A stretch of DNA of 64,000 nucleotides from Nothopassalora personata (lineage: Eukaryota; Ascomycota; Dothideomycetes; Mycosphaerellales; Mycosphaerellaceae): positions 310,001-374,000 of the forward strand of contig CM066288.1 of the NCBI GenBank assembly GCA_033816765.1, in the 5' to 3' direction. The stretch's first letter is position 1. The number at the start of each line of letters is the position of its first letter. Shown here piece by piece: positions 12,414 to 24,014 of this stretch. The position numbers were made by a program, and so were the translations under genes. Under the pieces are notes generated by a model that did no database searches, had not been told where the DNA came from, and worked only from the letters and a program-made list of their open reading frames with translations.

Positions 12414-13746
12414 TCAATTGTTTGCGAAGAAGTCTCTCAACTGCGCGTCGAGCCACTTCAAGTCTTCCTTGCTATCTCCAGGCCCACCAGCCCAGTGGCC
12501 CCAAATACTCGGGAACGCGATACACTTTCCAGTACCTCGATTCATACGTGCCACCTCATCCTCGGAATCTTCTGGTGCTAGTGCACCTGTCAGTCGAGCA
12601 TTCACAGCGTGGCAACGTCGCACGACTCACGGAAGTACAGATCCGTCTGCGCTGGGAGCACCAGTGCCTTCGCCTTGATACCTTTCATCGCGGCGTCAAA
12701 GTCTCCTGAAAAGTGGTTCAGCTTTTTGATTTTCGTGTGAGAGCACTCTACTGACCATTGTAAGGCTCTTGAGCTGAGCAATCACCAGCTTGCCACGTGT
12801 ACAACATGGCTACCATGTTGTCAGGGTCTAAGACTTGGTCAGCAATGCTTTCCCATACCAGGACCCCGAGCGAACCTTTCGACAATGCCCAAGGCTCCCA
12901 GAAGTTGAGCATGAAATCTTCGATATCCTTGAACCCAAGGACGGACTCGTAAAGACGCTGACGATAGAACGGTTGGCTGAAACCCCAGCCAGAGTACACA
13001 CGGCCTAAAGCCTTGAGCCCGACCGTCTTCTCTTCCTCCGACCAGGCGCGATATGCCCCAGCATTGGCTTCGCCTTTGCACACGCCTCCGGAAACGGCAC
13101 CCTTTCCAGCAAGGACCGCTGACTTTACACCCTCAAGCATCGATTGGTTATGCAGAGCAGTCTTTGCAGAGCCACAGAATGGCACGACAAGGTCCATGAA
13201 GTCTGGGTATTGTGTAGCCCATTGATAAGTCTGGCCTGCTCCCATACTCCAGCCTAGCACAGCGCGAGCATGCTTGACACCGAGCTTCTTGGTTACAAGC
13301 TCGTACTGTGCTTTGACGTTATCGAAGAAGAGCACCTCAGGCCAAGGACGAACATCTGGCATATTGCTGGGACTGCTGGATTGACCATTGCCGAAAAGTG
13401 CTGTGATGATGATGAAGTATTTGTCTGGGTTGAGCGTCTTGTCCTTTCCGATGAGCCACTCGTTGTCGGAGATGCTAACAGAAGGGCGTCAGCCATACTC
13501 GAACATCTCATAGCAGTTGTCTAGCAACTGCTACAGAGCTGGAAATGCCGCGTGCATGTCTTAGATAAGCGACGCCGTCCACCCTTCTGGATATTTCACC
13601 TACAGGCCGGAGTACCACGAAGGGTAGATGATCGCTGGGCTGCTCGCATCACCAAAGGTTTTGTATGCAATATTTGCATTGGGTATTGTTCCGCCGTTCT
13701 TCAGCTTGAAGTCGCCCAACGAGTAGGTCTCGAAATCTGAAGACAT
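12414..13746 (-). CDS. Homoserine O-acetyltransferase-like alpha/beta-hydrolase
   Basis: Four exons (13746-13604, 13474-12756, 12705-12631, 12577-12414) give 366 residues in frame. The protein has the MET2/MetX layout: FGNGQSSSPSN oxyanion region, nucleophile elbow GWSMGAGQTYQW with Ser124, an acid segment LPAQTDLYF and a late catalytic His in GHWAGGPGD. True Met2 enzymes transfer acetyl from acetyl-CoA to homoserine. This gene belongs to the shorter 'homoserine acetyltransferase family' proteins that are common in fungi and often of unknown substrate, so I do not give it the name MET2. The first donor (GTAGGT at 13603) is the only one that joins the conserved SGLISDNEWLIG segment in frame. 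The gene diverges from the flavin reductase gene, 538 bp away. Confidence 0.88.
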
Positions 13747-14284
13747 ACTGATGACTTTTTGTCGATTCCGCTCTTGGTTGGTCTGGTAGTCTGCTTCGAA
13801 GTCTCACAAACTGGTAGTGCAGTTCACTTGTATATGCTGGTCACATCTCGACCTTCTGGCGCATGTACTGACCACTCCCGCCGCAAAGCATGGACAGCAG
13901 CCCCGCAATGTGGGGTACTATGGTAGGACTACCGTTCAAATGGGCAACGGGAACAGGCGATGAAGGCATCTACTTGCGAGGTCTCACATGAGAAAGGCCA
14001 CAGGCAGACCATCATTTGCAACAATCTCCACAAAGCTCCCAGCGTATGACGATTGAGGTTCGCTACCTACAGTGAAGTGCTGCCGCACGACCGAGATATG
14101 CCCAGATCTACAACCGGCGGGCGCGGCTATGTGACTTGATTCCTGCATGACGTACTGCCATTGGAATTCGCTCTCTTTTGCTTATAGAGCATCCACAAGC
14201 AAGACCACTGTGGCATTGGGGAATCACTGACAAACGACAGCCACTCATTCGAAGAAGCACCACTAATTGCCCACCACCGCAAAT
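13747..14284. other. Divergent promoter region, hydrolase / flavin reductase
   Basis: A 538-bp gap between two divergent start codons. No coding sequence or repeat is evident; it probably holds both promoters. Confidence 0.45.
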
Positions 14285-15324
14285 ATGTCTTCCGACAAGG
14301 AACAGAAGAAAGAAGACCCGAAACCTCACGAAGCAATGTTCGACAGCGAAAAACATGTCCAACGAAATCCTCATCGCAACTTTAAAGAAGGTCGTGTTCA
14401 CCAAGACAAAATCTGACAAAGACATGCAGAGCTGACAGTCCCGAAGTGGAAGCCAGCAGACCACAGTGGGACTCCGACGCCACCTGGCACTACACCCAAA
14501 CCAAGAACCCCTCCTGGAAACCCGGTCAAGGCGCCAACGACAACGGCGAAAGTCTCAAGAAGAAGCACATCTGCATCGATCCCTACGAGTCCGGCCGCCC
14601 AGCAACTTTCAACTACAAGCTCCTCATCAGTGCCATCATCCCCCGCCCCATCGGCTTCGTAAGCACGCGCAGTAAGGACGGCAGCAGCACGAATCTAGCT
14701 CCATTCTCGTATACGCAAGTGATCAATCATGATCCTCCGGTGTTCATCGTGGGCTATGCTGGTGGCTTTGATAAGCAGAAGGATAGTCTGAAGAATTTGA
14801 TGGAGTCGGGGGAGTGTACGATCAACATTATTAGTGAGCATTATTTGGAAGCGGCGAATGCTACGAGTGTCAATGCGCCATACGGTGTTTCGGAATGGGC
14901 ATTGACGGGGCTGACGCCAGCGGAGTGTGAGGTGGTGAAGGCTAGTAGGGCGAAGGAGGCGGTGTTCAGTGTTGAGGGGCAGCTCAGTGAGTGCATTGTT
15001 CTCAAGGCAGTGGTGACAGGGGGGCTCGGGTCACTAACAATTACTGCAGTGAATACCCAGGAATTTGAGTCAAGAGCAACGCCTGGCAAGAAGACTGGCG
15101 TACTAGCTGTCATCGAGGGTGTCCGCTTCTGGGCCCGGGAAGATGCCATCAACGAGGACAAGAACATCATCGACCCAGCAATACTTCGTCCCATGAGCCG
15201 TCTTGGTGGCATCACATACGGACGTCTTCTCGAAGGAATTGAGCTGCCTAGACCTGACTGGGATGAATTCAAGAAGGAAGCTGAGTCAGCTGGACTCGTG
15301 AAGCCAAAGGCAGATGGCCAGTGA
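14285..15324 (+). CDS. Flavin reductase-like (FMN-binding split barrel) protein
   Basis: Two exons, 14285-14390 and 14447-15324, give 327 residues. The junction (acceptor CCCGAAG) recreates the NFKEVEASRP segment expected in this family; without the intron there is no ATG for the main frame. The flavin reductase-like domain spans about residues 85-270, with the IIPRPIGFVST and NLAPFSYTQV motifs typical of the DIM6/NtaB group that binds FMN. Members use or reduce FMN; the partner is unknown. The last part (LGGITYGRLLEGIELPRP) is the conserved family C-terminus. The gene runs convergently into the helicase gene, with stop codons only about 48 bp apart, so their 3' UTRs must overlap. Confidence 0.9.
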
Positions 15325-15372
15325 AGTTGTAGACTACGCGTGACTTGCTGGTAAAGGGATAGAGTAGACAGA

Positions 15373-18300
15373 CTATCGATCAAGTCCGTCCAACTCCACC
15401 ATCTTCCTCACAACCTTGACAACCTCCGATTCTCCAAGGTCCGTACCAGGCTCCTCGATCTTCTTCGCGAGTGCCTCGTCAAGCATCATCCGCATCCTAC
15501 TGACCAACACTCCTATCCGAGCCCAGCCTCGTAGCCTCAACCATCCATCTACCAAGAGTCCTCTCCCTTGAGGATCGATCGTGATCGGCCCGCTGAACAT
15601 CAACAAGCTGTACACATTAAATGGCGTAAGATCTCGGATGAAGACCTTGCTTGTCGCCATCTTGGTGAAGTACGACATGTACGCGCTGTTCCCAGGGAAT
15701 TTGTCGGCTGAGAATAAGGTTGACGAGGGGTGCACGAAGACACGACCGTTCTCCTCGTTGAAGTACTTGATTGTTCTTGCTTCTGGGTCAAGTTCCACGG
15801 CACCAGAGGAAGATGCTGCATATTTCTTGTCTGGGAACTCGATTCGTGCGACCTGGGGCTGGAAAGAGCCTGCTACGAGGGCGCGGAGTAGAGTTTCGGA
15901 ACCGTTATGGCAGTTGAGGCTTTGCGCTGATGGACTGTCGGGTCGATAGTGTGGTGGCAAGAACCCGATCTCTTGCAAGGCAGCGACGTACTGGGTGCGG
16001 TTCGTCGAGATGTCGAGAAGTGTCTGGTGGTTGAGAAAGTACTCATCGCACCAGCGACGGACTGACGATGTTGGCTCGCCAGACGAACGCTTCTCAGCCC
16101 ATGTCTCGTAAGCTCGGAGATCACATATCAAGTCACCATTGCCGTTGCCGAAGGATGCTCTAGCCGCTTTCGACTCTTCTCGCTTAGGTTGCGGACTGAC
16201 GAAGGGACTCTTGACAGTTAGGACCGCCGCGATTGTCAAACAAGCCTCGAGACAACCAAATGTCGCTCCGTAGACCAGGAGCTTGCCGCATCTTAAATCG
16301 GCTGGTATCATGGACAGATGTCGACCTAGCGCGGTGAGATCAGTGTTGTCAAGAGCGCCAATCCTGCCTAACATCTTCAGTGCACCATCGACAGCCAAGC
16401 TTTCGGGTGGTGTGAGCGCGCTAGCAAGGAATGATCGCACATCTATGACACCCATGGCTCTTACTGAAAGGCACAGCTGCTCCAGCGGCACTCGGCGAAT
16501 CTCAGGATCTGGTCTCTCGGCCATCTTCGCTTCAGCGGATCGAGTGTAGAGCTTGTAGCATTCGCCAGCTCTCACACGACCAGCACGACCTCGTCGCTGC
16601 TTACAGGCTGCTCGACTTGCCCATACTTCTGCTAGCTTCACCATGTTATTCGCAGGGTCGAAACTCGTCTCTTTGACTCTGCCAGTGTCAATGACCGCGA
16701 CGATGTCTTCAATCGTGATGGAGGTCTCGGCCACGTTTGTAGCAGCGATGACCTTGCGCAAACCCGATGGCGCTTTGGGAAAGACCCGACGCTGTTCGGA
16801 GCTTTGCAAGGAAGCGTGTAAAGGAAGTGCGTGCAGCCCCGGGATACTACGCAAAGCACGCAACGTCTGATCAATCTCAGCTACACCGGGAAGAAAGATA
16901 AGAATACCTCCCTCGGTACTGCCGAGTTGCTGGTCAATGAGATCAACAGTGCGAGCGATGAGATCGTAGTTGATCCTGGTCCCGACAGCACGGAGGGCAC
17001 TGCCGATGCTGGCGGCAGCTGGTTGAGGAGTCGAGGTTCCAGAAGATTGATCGCTTGCATGCGGCAAGGCACTGCTTCCATCTTCATCATCAACTGAACC
17101 AAATCCAGTAGCCTGCACTGTTTCTTCGAGGTAGATGTCCTGAACAGGATGAGTCCTGCCCTCAATCTCGACCTTACCGACCCTAGACACTGCTTTGAAG
17201 TAGTTCTCGAAGGTAGCAGCATCGAGAGTAGCACTCATGAGGATCAATTTGAGGTCTTTGCGCTTCTTCAAGACATCTCGCAGCAGCACCAGCAGGAAGT
17301 CCGTGTCTAAACTGCGTTCGTGCACTTCATCGATGACAACGTGGCTGACGTCTGCAAGACTCCTGGCCACGTCGTCTGTGCTTCCACCGCTCGTCTGGAG
17401 GCGACGTAAGAGCACACCGGTGGTGACAAACGTAATTTTCGTAACGCCGAATTTCTGCTTCGACTCTCCACGAATCGCGTAGCCCACTTCGTCACCAACC
17501 CTGACGCATCTCTCATCTGCTACACGATCTGCAAGTCCCAATGCGGAGATCCTGCGAGGCTGAGTACAGATTATGTTCGCCTGCTCACCAAAACAGCGCT
17601 GTATGAGGTCGTCAAGGACAAACTGTACCGATTGTGTTGACTTTCCAGACCCAGTCTCTCCAGAGATGATTGTCACCTGATTGGAATTCACGGAGCTCAC
17701 AATCGCGTCTTGCAGGTTCCATGCTGGTAACTTCTGGCGAGCCTGAAGCATACGTTGCTGATCTGACGTTGCTTGCCGAGTGCGCCACTCTTCAAGAAGA
17801 CGTTGGCTGGTCGAGCTTTGCGATGTCCACTTGATAGGTGTTGGTTGCTTCCGAGCCCGTTTGCGGGTATGTTGCACGTTTGCCTCGGCAGAAGGTGTGG
17901 CGACACTGGATACTTCAATGAGTCGCCCTGGGTTCTCGATGACAGCAGGAATGTTCTGCTCGAGCCAGTCCACGATGCTGAAGATCATCTGCTCGCCAAT
18001 GTATTCAGCTCGTGCGGTGACAAGAACCTTCTTGAGTATGCTCAGCCGTACATACGCAGGTAGCTCAGCCTCAACAGATAGTATGGGTACAGCGCCAGGA
18101 TATGATGCTGGAGGCGGACGAGCTCGAAGGACAATCGATTTCTTGGTGGGAGTTTGTACATCGAGCGTGATGCTGCATATTCTGTCGTGATTCGAGTATC
18201 TGTTGCCGAATATCGCTTCCAAGGTAGCTTGTTCCTCGTCCCAGGTCTCGTAGTCTTCTGAACTCACACTATGTGCTTCATTCTCTCCCAGCAAACGAGC

Positions 18301-19527
18301 CTGCAACATGGTGGCAGTAAGCGCTTCGACACCACCACATGAGTCAAGCACTTCTGCGCAGACCTCCATCGAGTATCCGGTAGCAGCGAGGCGCTTGATC
18401 TTACCCTCACGCTTCATGTCGCCACTTGCAAGACTAACGCCAGCCAGATAATTGTCCGGCAGTGTCCATTTCGGCAGGTCGTCTTCCGGTACGTGAATGA
18501 GTAACCATTCGAGGCACTCTTCCCGGTCTCTGCACAGCTCCGCTGCCTCCTCGACGTGAGTTCTGCGGAAGCCGATGCTGGCCAGGTCGTCCACGATGAA
18601 CTCTCGCGCCATCGCGTCCAGCTTATGGCCATTCGGATTCCACGCTCCTCCCTCCCGGATCAGTCTTTCGACTTCACGCCTAGTCTTGACGCCCATCTCC
18701 ACCTTGGGCACTCTCATCCAGCCCTTTAGGACGTGCTTACTCTGCACCTGACCATCGAGACTTGTGACTTCCAGCTTCTTGTCCTCGGCTTGCTGCTTCG
18801 CCTTATCTGCTCTGGCCTTCTCTTTCGCCATCTTGGCCTCCTCATGCTTTTGGAATGCCAAGAATGGATCTGCCTCATACAGGTAGCCTTGTCCCTGTGC
18901 AATGGCCTCGCTCTTCAGATCCTGGAAATCGCCTTTCCACAAGTCCCGATAAGTGGGCGGAAGCATCATGTGGATTTGCTTCATGTTACTGACCCGGAAC
19001 AAGGCATATGCGGCTGCAAAGTGTCGCGCCTCCACTGCTGAGTCTTGCGCGCCTCTTTCTCGGTTGTATTCGGTCGGAGGAACGATGGGAGGCAGGGTCG
19101 TGAGTACCTGTGTCTTCGGATGCTTCTGCTTCAAGATGATACCGCCGGTGAACTTGTTGCCAGGCGCGCGATGGACGGTGTACTCCGGCTTCTCCCATCG
19201 CTGCTTCTGACAATGCTCGTTGAAGAGCGTCTGAGGCAGCTTCCCGGTCCACGATGCGCCTGCAATCAACGTTCGCGTGTCAGGCTTCTTGGGCTCTTCT
19301 GCAGGAGATGCGCCATTCGCGGCCGCTGGTCCTTTCCCCTTGCTATCACCGGCTTTGATGTCCCCCGCTGAAGGCTGCGGTGGTGCATTCTGCTTGTTCT
19401 TCTTCGGCTTCTTATCGTCACCGAAGACGATGAAACTGGTGTCTTCCTCGATCAGGTTGGCAGCAGTGCTGGCCGGCTTCTTGCCCGACTTGTTGCTACT
19501 GCGCGGCGCATGTGGTTTGTTGACCAT
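15373..19527 (-). CDS. DEAH-box RNA helicase with UBA and RWD domains (DHX57/Ucp12-like)
   Basis: A single exon of 1,384 residues. In order: a Lys/Ala-rich N-terminus; a UBA-like segment near 378-415; an RWD domain near 427-530 (WDEEQATLEAIF); the helicase core with Walker A GETGSGKS (623-630), DEVH box (733-736) where DEAH is usual, motif III SAT (765-767), the ATNVAETSITI motif near 930 and motif VI QRRGRAGRV (977-985); then the HA2/ratchet domain and an OB-fold C-terminus. This architecture matches animal DHX57, S. pombe Ucp12 and S. cerevisiae YLR419W, probable ribosome- or RNA-associated helicases of poorly known function. It is intronless, unlike most neighbours, and diverges from the acyl-CoA ligase gene. 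Confidence 0.95.
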   Translation of the reverse strand: MVNKPHAPRSSNKSGKKPASTAANLIEEDTSFIVFGDDKKPKKNKQNAPPQPSAGDIKAGDSKGKGPAAANGASPAEEPKKPDTRTLIAGASWTGKLPQTLFNEHCQKQRWEKPEYTVHRAPGNKFTGGIILKQKHPKTQVLTTLPPIVPPTEYNRERGAQDSAVEARHFAAAYALFRVSNMKQIHMMLPPTYRDLWKGDFQDLKSEAIAQGQGYLYEADPFLAFQKHEEAKMAKEKARADKAKQQAEDKKLEVTSLDGQVQSKHVLKGWMRVPKVEMGVKTRREVERLIREGGAWNPNGHKLDAMAREFIVDDLASIGFRRTHVEEAAELCRDREECLEWLLIHVPEDDLPKWTLPDNYLAGVSLASGDMKREGKIKRLAATGYSMEVCAEVLDSCGGVEALTATMLQARLLGENEAHSVSSEDYETWDEEQATLEAIFGNRYSNHDRICSITLDVQTPTKKSIVLRARPPPASYPGAVPILSVEAELPAYVRLSILKKVLVTARAEYIGEQMIFSIVDWLEQNIPAVIENPGRLIEVSSVATPSAEANVQHTRKRARKQPTPIKWTSQSSTSQRLLEEWRTRQATSDQQRMLQARQKLPAWNLQDAIVSSVNSNQVTIISGETGSGKSTQSVQFVLDDLIQRCFGEQANIICTQPRRISALGLADRVADERCVRVGDEVGYAIRGESKQKFGVTKITFVTTGVLLRRLQTSGGSTDDVARSLADVSHVVIDEVHERSLDTDFLLVLLRDVLKKRKDLKLILMSATLDAATFENYFKAVSRVGKVEIEGRTHPVQDIYLEETVQATGFGSVDDEDGSSALPHASDQSSGTSTPQPAAASIGSALRAVGTRINYDLIARTVDLIDQQLGSTEGGILIFLPGVAEIDQTLRALRSIPGLHALPLHASLQSSEQRRVFPKAPSGLRKVIAATNVAETSITIEDIVAVIDTGRVKETSFDPANNMVKLAEVWASRAACKQRRGRAGRVRAGECYKLYTRSAEAKMAERPDPEIRRVPLEQLCLSVRAMGVIDVRSFLASALTPPESLAVDGALKMLGRIGALDNTDLTALGRHLSMIPADLRCGKLLVYGATFGCLEACLTIAAVLTVKSPFVSPQPKREESKAARASFGNGNGDLICDLRAYETWAEKRSSGEPTSSVRRWCDEYFLNHQTLLDISTNRTQYVAALQEIGFLPPHYRPDSPSAQSLNCHNGSETLLRALVAGSFQPQVARIEFPDKKYAASSSGAVELDPEARTIKYFNEENGRVFVHPSSTLFSADKFPGNSAYMSYFTKMATSKVFIRDLTPFNVYSLLMFSGPITIDPQGRGLLVDGWLRLRGWARIGVLVSRMRMMLDEALAKKIEEPGTDLGESEVVKVVRKMVELDGLDR

Positions 19528-20118
19528 TTTGGCCGGGTACTATGTGTGTCGAATGTCTTGCTGTATGGGAGAGCCATGTTGGAAAATGTTCCGCTGGAGT
19601 AGTCGCAGCCGGAAAGTCGTGAATGAAGTCAACCAAAAAGTGGGGGCCAACTCGTTTTTGCATGTGAACCTTCCTCCTTCCCTTCTTCTTGCACATTCAA
19701 CACATCCATTTGCACATATGTCTAGACAGAGCTGACCATTGGGTGGCACAGCATTGTGACTCTTGATCGTAGCTTCACCCACATCAGATAGGCTGCTGAT
19801 CCCACGATCAGGACGGAGCCGTGGCCTATCCACCACAAACGACGTACGACCTCCTGCAATTGAAACCTTGCCCAACTCGATATGGTCACCAAGCGCTCAC
19901 TACCATCGACTCGCCGTGGTCTTGTCAGCGCCTCAGCAGAGTCCGCTCCGGGAAGTGCGCGTGCATATCTACTCGGGTGTTGCAGAGCGGGGATGACTGG
20001 CAGTCACCTCCCTCGGCAGTAGGATTGATTATTCATGATCAACGAAGAGCTACAATGCCACTTTTCTCGATACCCGCGATTGCTGTGCTCAGGCAATACC
20101 GTGATCTAGACCTGCGAC
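19528..20118. other. Divergent promoter region, helicase / CoA ligase
   Basis: 591 bp between divergent start codons. Open frames here are short and without motifs. Probably both promoters and 5' UTRs. Confidence 0.45.
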
Positions 20119-21928
20119 ATGGCCTCCACGCTGGAACGTATCTACCACCATCCGACGCAGCGGCATGTCGAGATCCCGCCTATGGACCTGCTGACATTAC
20201 TATTTGGTAATCCCTGAACCGTCCCACATATTGAACTGATAGCATTGACGGTAAGCAGACTCCGAGCATTGCGCATCGCAGGACGATACAGTTGTGCACA
20301 TCGAAGCAGCCAACCCAGAAAACAAGATTACCAAGGCACAACTGCTCACCACGCTCCAGAACATCGCCCACGGGTTGAGGCACAAGTATGGCATAGGCTC
20401 TGATGGACCCAATAAAGATACCGTCACAGTCATCACTCATGGTCAAATCCTGGTACCTGCAGCATTCTTTGGGGTGATTGCTGCTGCCGGTGTCTACTCT
20501 GCCGCTTCTCCCTCCTCGACGGTCAGCGAGCTCGCTCGACAGGTCAAAATCGGAAAGTCAAACCTCATCATCTGTGGAAAGGAGCACATCGATGTCGCTA
20601 GCAAAGCTGCTGAAGAGTGCGGGCTCCCTCTGAAGAATGTGCTTGTACTTGACTCGACGCATAAAAAGTGGAGCCTCAAGAGTGTCGAAGGTGATGTAGA
20701 TGCACTATCCAAGAAGAAGCAACGATGGCGTCAGTTCTTCAATCCCGCTATTCTCAAGTCGAGTTTGATCGTCATCCTCTGGTCTTCTGGTACGACTGGC
20801 CTACCAAAGGGTGTTATGCTTTCCCACGCCAATCTCGTGGCAGAGACCTACATCATGGCTTTGTCTGGACGTGAGTGGGTCACTAAAGAAATGGAGAAAG
20901 GGACATTCGAGGCAAAAGAATACAGAACTCTGGCACACCTCCCAATCTCACACATAGCAGGCTTATTCGGCTACCTGATCGCTCCCATGTACTCCGCAGG
21001 GACAGTGTATTGGATGCGTAAGTACGAATGGAACGAGCTCCTGAGAAATCTGAAGAAGTATCAAATCACTGCATTCTACACTGTTCCTAGCATCTGGCTC
21101 CGAATTTCGAAGTCCACAGAGGTAACAGATCACTTCCAATACTTAGAAGGGGCATCGACCGGAGCAGCGCCCATGGACAGCAAGCTCCAGCAAACAGCCA
21201 ACAAGCGTCTAGCTGATGGCGAGAGCACGTTTATCGGACAGACTTGGGGACTATCTGAGACGACAGGAGCTGTTACTGCACCGCTCAAGGAATCGCCAGA
21301 CAATACAGGATCGATAGGGCACATCCTGCCGAACGTAGAGATTAGAGTCGTAGATGATGACTATCGTGATGTCGAGGAAGGACAGGAGGGCGAATTGCTC
21401 ATCCGAAGTCCACTCGTGACGAATGGTTATTACGACAATCCTGAGGCGACCAAAGCGAGCTTCCATGGTGAATGGTTCTGCACGGGCGATATCGGGGTTG
21501 TGAGGAATGGGAAGTTCTATGTGGTCGACAGGAAGAAGGTGAGTTCTCGTCAGCATGACCTCGCTCGCTATGCTAGTGTTGATGCCAGGCAGGAACTTCT
21601 CAAATACAAAGGTCTTCAAGTGGCACCCGCAGAGCTCGAGAACTTCCTCTTCACGCATCCGCAAATTCGCGAAGCCGCGGTCGTTGGTGTACCAGCTCCT
21701 GATGATCCGACGACTGACCTGCCGCGGGCGTACGTCGTTCCCGCAGATCGGAGTAGAGTCAGTGAGGACGAGGTGAAGGAATTCGTCAAGACACGACTGG
21801 CACCGTATAAGCAGCTGCGAGGTGGTGTAGCGTTCATTGATGAGATCCCGAAGAACGCTATTGGGAAGTTCTTGAGGAGAGAGCTACGAGAGCGGGCGAA
21901 GAAAGAGGTGAAGACGGCGAAATTGTAG
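20119..21928 (+). CDS. Acyl-CoA ligase, 4-coumarate:CoA ligase-like, with PTS1
   Basis: Three exons (20119-20206, 20259-21538, 21593-21928) give 567 residues. The adenylate-forming (ANL) motifs are complete: P-loop SSGTTGLPKG (about 204-213), GQTWGLSETTG, the GEWFCTGDIG hinge, DRKKELLKYKG and a C-terminal PKNAIGKFLRREL with the catalytic Lys. The last intron is 54 nt and has no stop, so it could be read through; I splice it because that restores the invariant DRKKELLKYKGLQVAP motif. The enzyme activates a carboxylic acid with ATP and joins it to CoA. The protein ends in AKL, a type-1 peroxisomal targeting signal, so peroxisomal activation of an aromatic or fatty acid is likely; the substrate is not readable. 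It ends convergently with the damaged dehydrogenase. Confidence 0.93.
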
Positions 21929-22124
21929 AGTATGGAGGACGCTACCACGCGTGGCCACTGTCACGTGTGTAAGACTGTGAATGAAAAATACAAAGCATCT
22001 CCGAGGTACGGACTGCTGATGCCTCAAGATCACAGCGAGACATGCTGGGCTCGTCTGTGCTCAATCTGTAAGCAACACCCTCTATCGTCGACGGAGTCGT
22101 TAATTGTTTGGGACAATAATCTAT

Positions 22125-22690
22125 TCATGCCTCGTTGCTAGCTCTGTGCGCAAGCTTCTTGCCAGCCCGTTGCCATTGTGTAAGCAACTCGCCCTCGGGA
22201 AAGTCATCTTTCTGTAAGTCAAGATAGCCGCGCTTCGAGACAGACTTGGGCACAATAGTGAACGCACGTCCTAAATGTCGTCAGTACAGTCCACACAAAA
22301 AGCAGGGGCCACTCACCGTTGATACGTTTTGTCGCGGCGAAGTGAAGCACGGCATGAGCTGCATCCTGGATGTCGCAGAACTCGATGCCGCCAGCTCGCA
22401 GCTTCTGCTTGATCTCATCCGACATAATGCGGGTGTCGACGAACCTGACGATAATGATCAGTATTTGACGAGGTACACCGTGGTACAGCGCGTCTCACCA
22501 GGGTGCAATGAGGTTCACACGGACGCCTTGCGCAGGCCCTGAGTTCCGAATACTCCTCAGTAGTCCTCCCAATTCCGGGGGTCGTGGTGTTGCCTCCCAA
22601 CCAGTCCTGTTCCAAGAAACGCCGCTGCGCAAGTCGAGTGTAGTCGACTGGACAGTTCATCACATCCGACTCCGATGCGCCAATACTCGC
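22125..22690 (-). pseudogene. 3' part of a short-chain dehydrogenase, 5' end lost at the island edge
   Basis: Reading leftward from the island, three exons are clear: one ending at 22499 (GVRVNLIAPW), 22444-22317 (FVDTRIMSDEI, with EDAA-type DIQDAAHAVLHFAA) and 22270-22125 (ending HRASNEA). They join in frame with GT-AG introns. This is the C-terminal third of a classical SDR: the post-catalytic strand and substrate-loop region of the 15-hydroxyprostaglandin-dehydrogenase-like fungal group. The Rossmann nucleotide motif, the catalytic Ser and YxxxK are absent. Upstream of about 22540 the frame degrades, and from about 22690 the DNA becomes RIP-type repeat. No functional enzyme can result. A convergent neighbour (the CoA ligase) lies about 200 bp away. 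Confidence 0.8.
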
Positions 22691-24014
22691 TTCCGAGTCC
22701 GCGCGCTAATACTAATAGTATAGGTAAGAGGGTTTTATAGAGGATTAAGGAGGGAGGAGATAAGAATGTACGACGCTACGGTTACTCGCTACACTTATCG
22801 ACCCGCTATTATTAGTACGGTTAAATTAGTGTTCGATACTACCGCGTTTATAAGGGATGTTCTATAGATCCTTACATCTAGTACAGTTACTACCTAGCTC
22901 TCTCGAAGTGCATCGGCTTAGGCATATGCTAGAAGGTAGGCTTTACGTTAATGCCTTATTAGCTAAAAGGCATAGGCTATCTATCGGTTACTATAATTAA
23001 CACTTTACGAGCTAGTCTACTACCTATAGGCCGAGATAATTGAAGCGACTACTTATAATAAATACGAAATCTATAGTAGTAAGCTAGGGATGCGAAGACG
23101 AATACGACTTTTACGCTAAGTGTATATCTCTTTAGTCTATTTAAGGGAGGCAACTTATACGTCCTCTACGTATACTACGGTAGTAGTAACTTAGGGAACG
23201 AGAGCAAGTATCTCGGCCTTATAGACAATACCGCGGCACTTTTATAGAATGTATAGTAAGTATCTACTTAGTATAATATAAGTACTGTCTAAAGCTAGAC
23301 ATCGTCGTACTTTTAAGTTCCTACTCGGCGGTAGAGGAAATCTAAGAATTAGCTATCGTCTACTATATGCTTATAGGTACTATTATCGACCTTATTAGTT
23401 TCTAGATAATAAAGCCTAAGTATATGTAGCCTCGCCCTACGTTACGGACTAGCGATAGCTATAAGGTAAGTTACTAAATTCTAAATAGTCGTCGTAGTAA
23501 GCTTATACTTACTAGATAGCACTGTTAATAAGCCGTATTATATAAGACCGACGTCCTTAACGTGCGCCTCTCGTCTTAAAAACGCTAATAATTCCTCGGT
23601 AGTAGCTTTCTTTAGTACATCTCTACTAATAGTAGACTTTTAACGTACGAATAGACCGAGGCGCCTATAAAGGATTACTACATTTAACGCCGGCAAAGCT
23701 TAACGTATAAGCATATAATATCGAATGCCGGACGTAACACGACACTATTAATCGTCTTATCGGATAGTCTCCTATGCCTAAACATAGAATAACGCACCTA
23801 GGAAGATCGCTTAAGTATGCTACTCTTATAAGCAACTCGAGCTTAATATCCTTACTTTACTACTTCTAGCTAAGTATACTACGACCTAGCTTATAGTATT
23901 GTGTGTATACTAAACCCCCTCTACCGCTAACAACCCCGCTTACGATCGATGTTACTATAGAGTCTAGTAAAGAAACGCTTAGACGAATAGGACTATCGAA
24001 TTACTCTAGCTACT

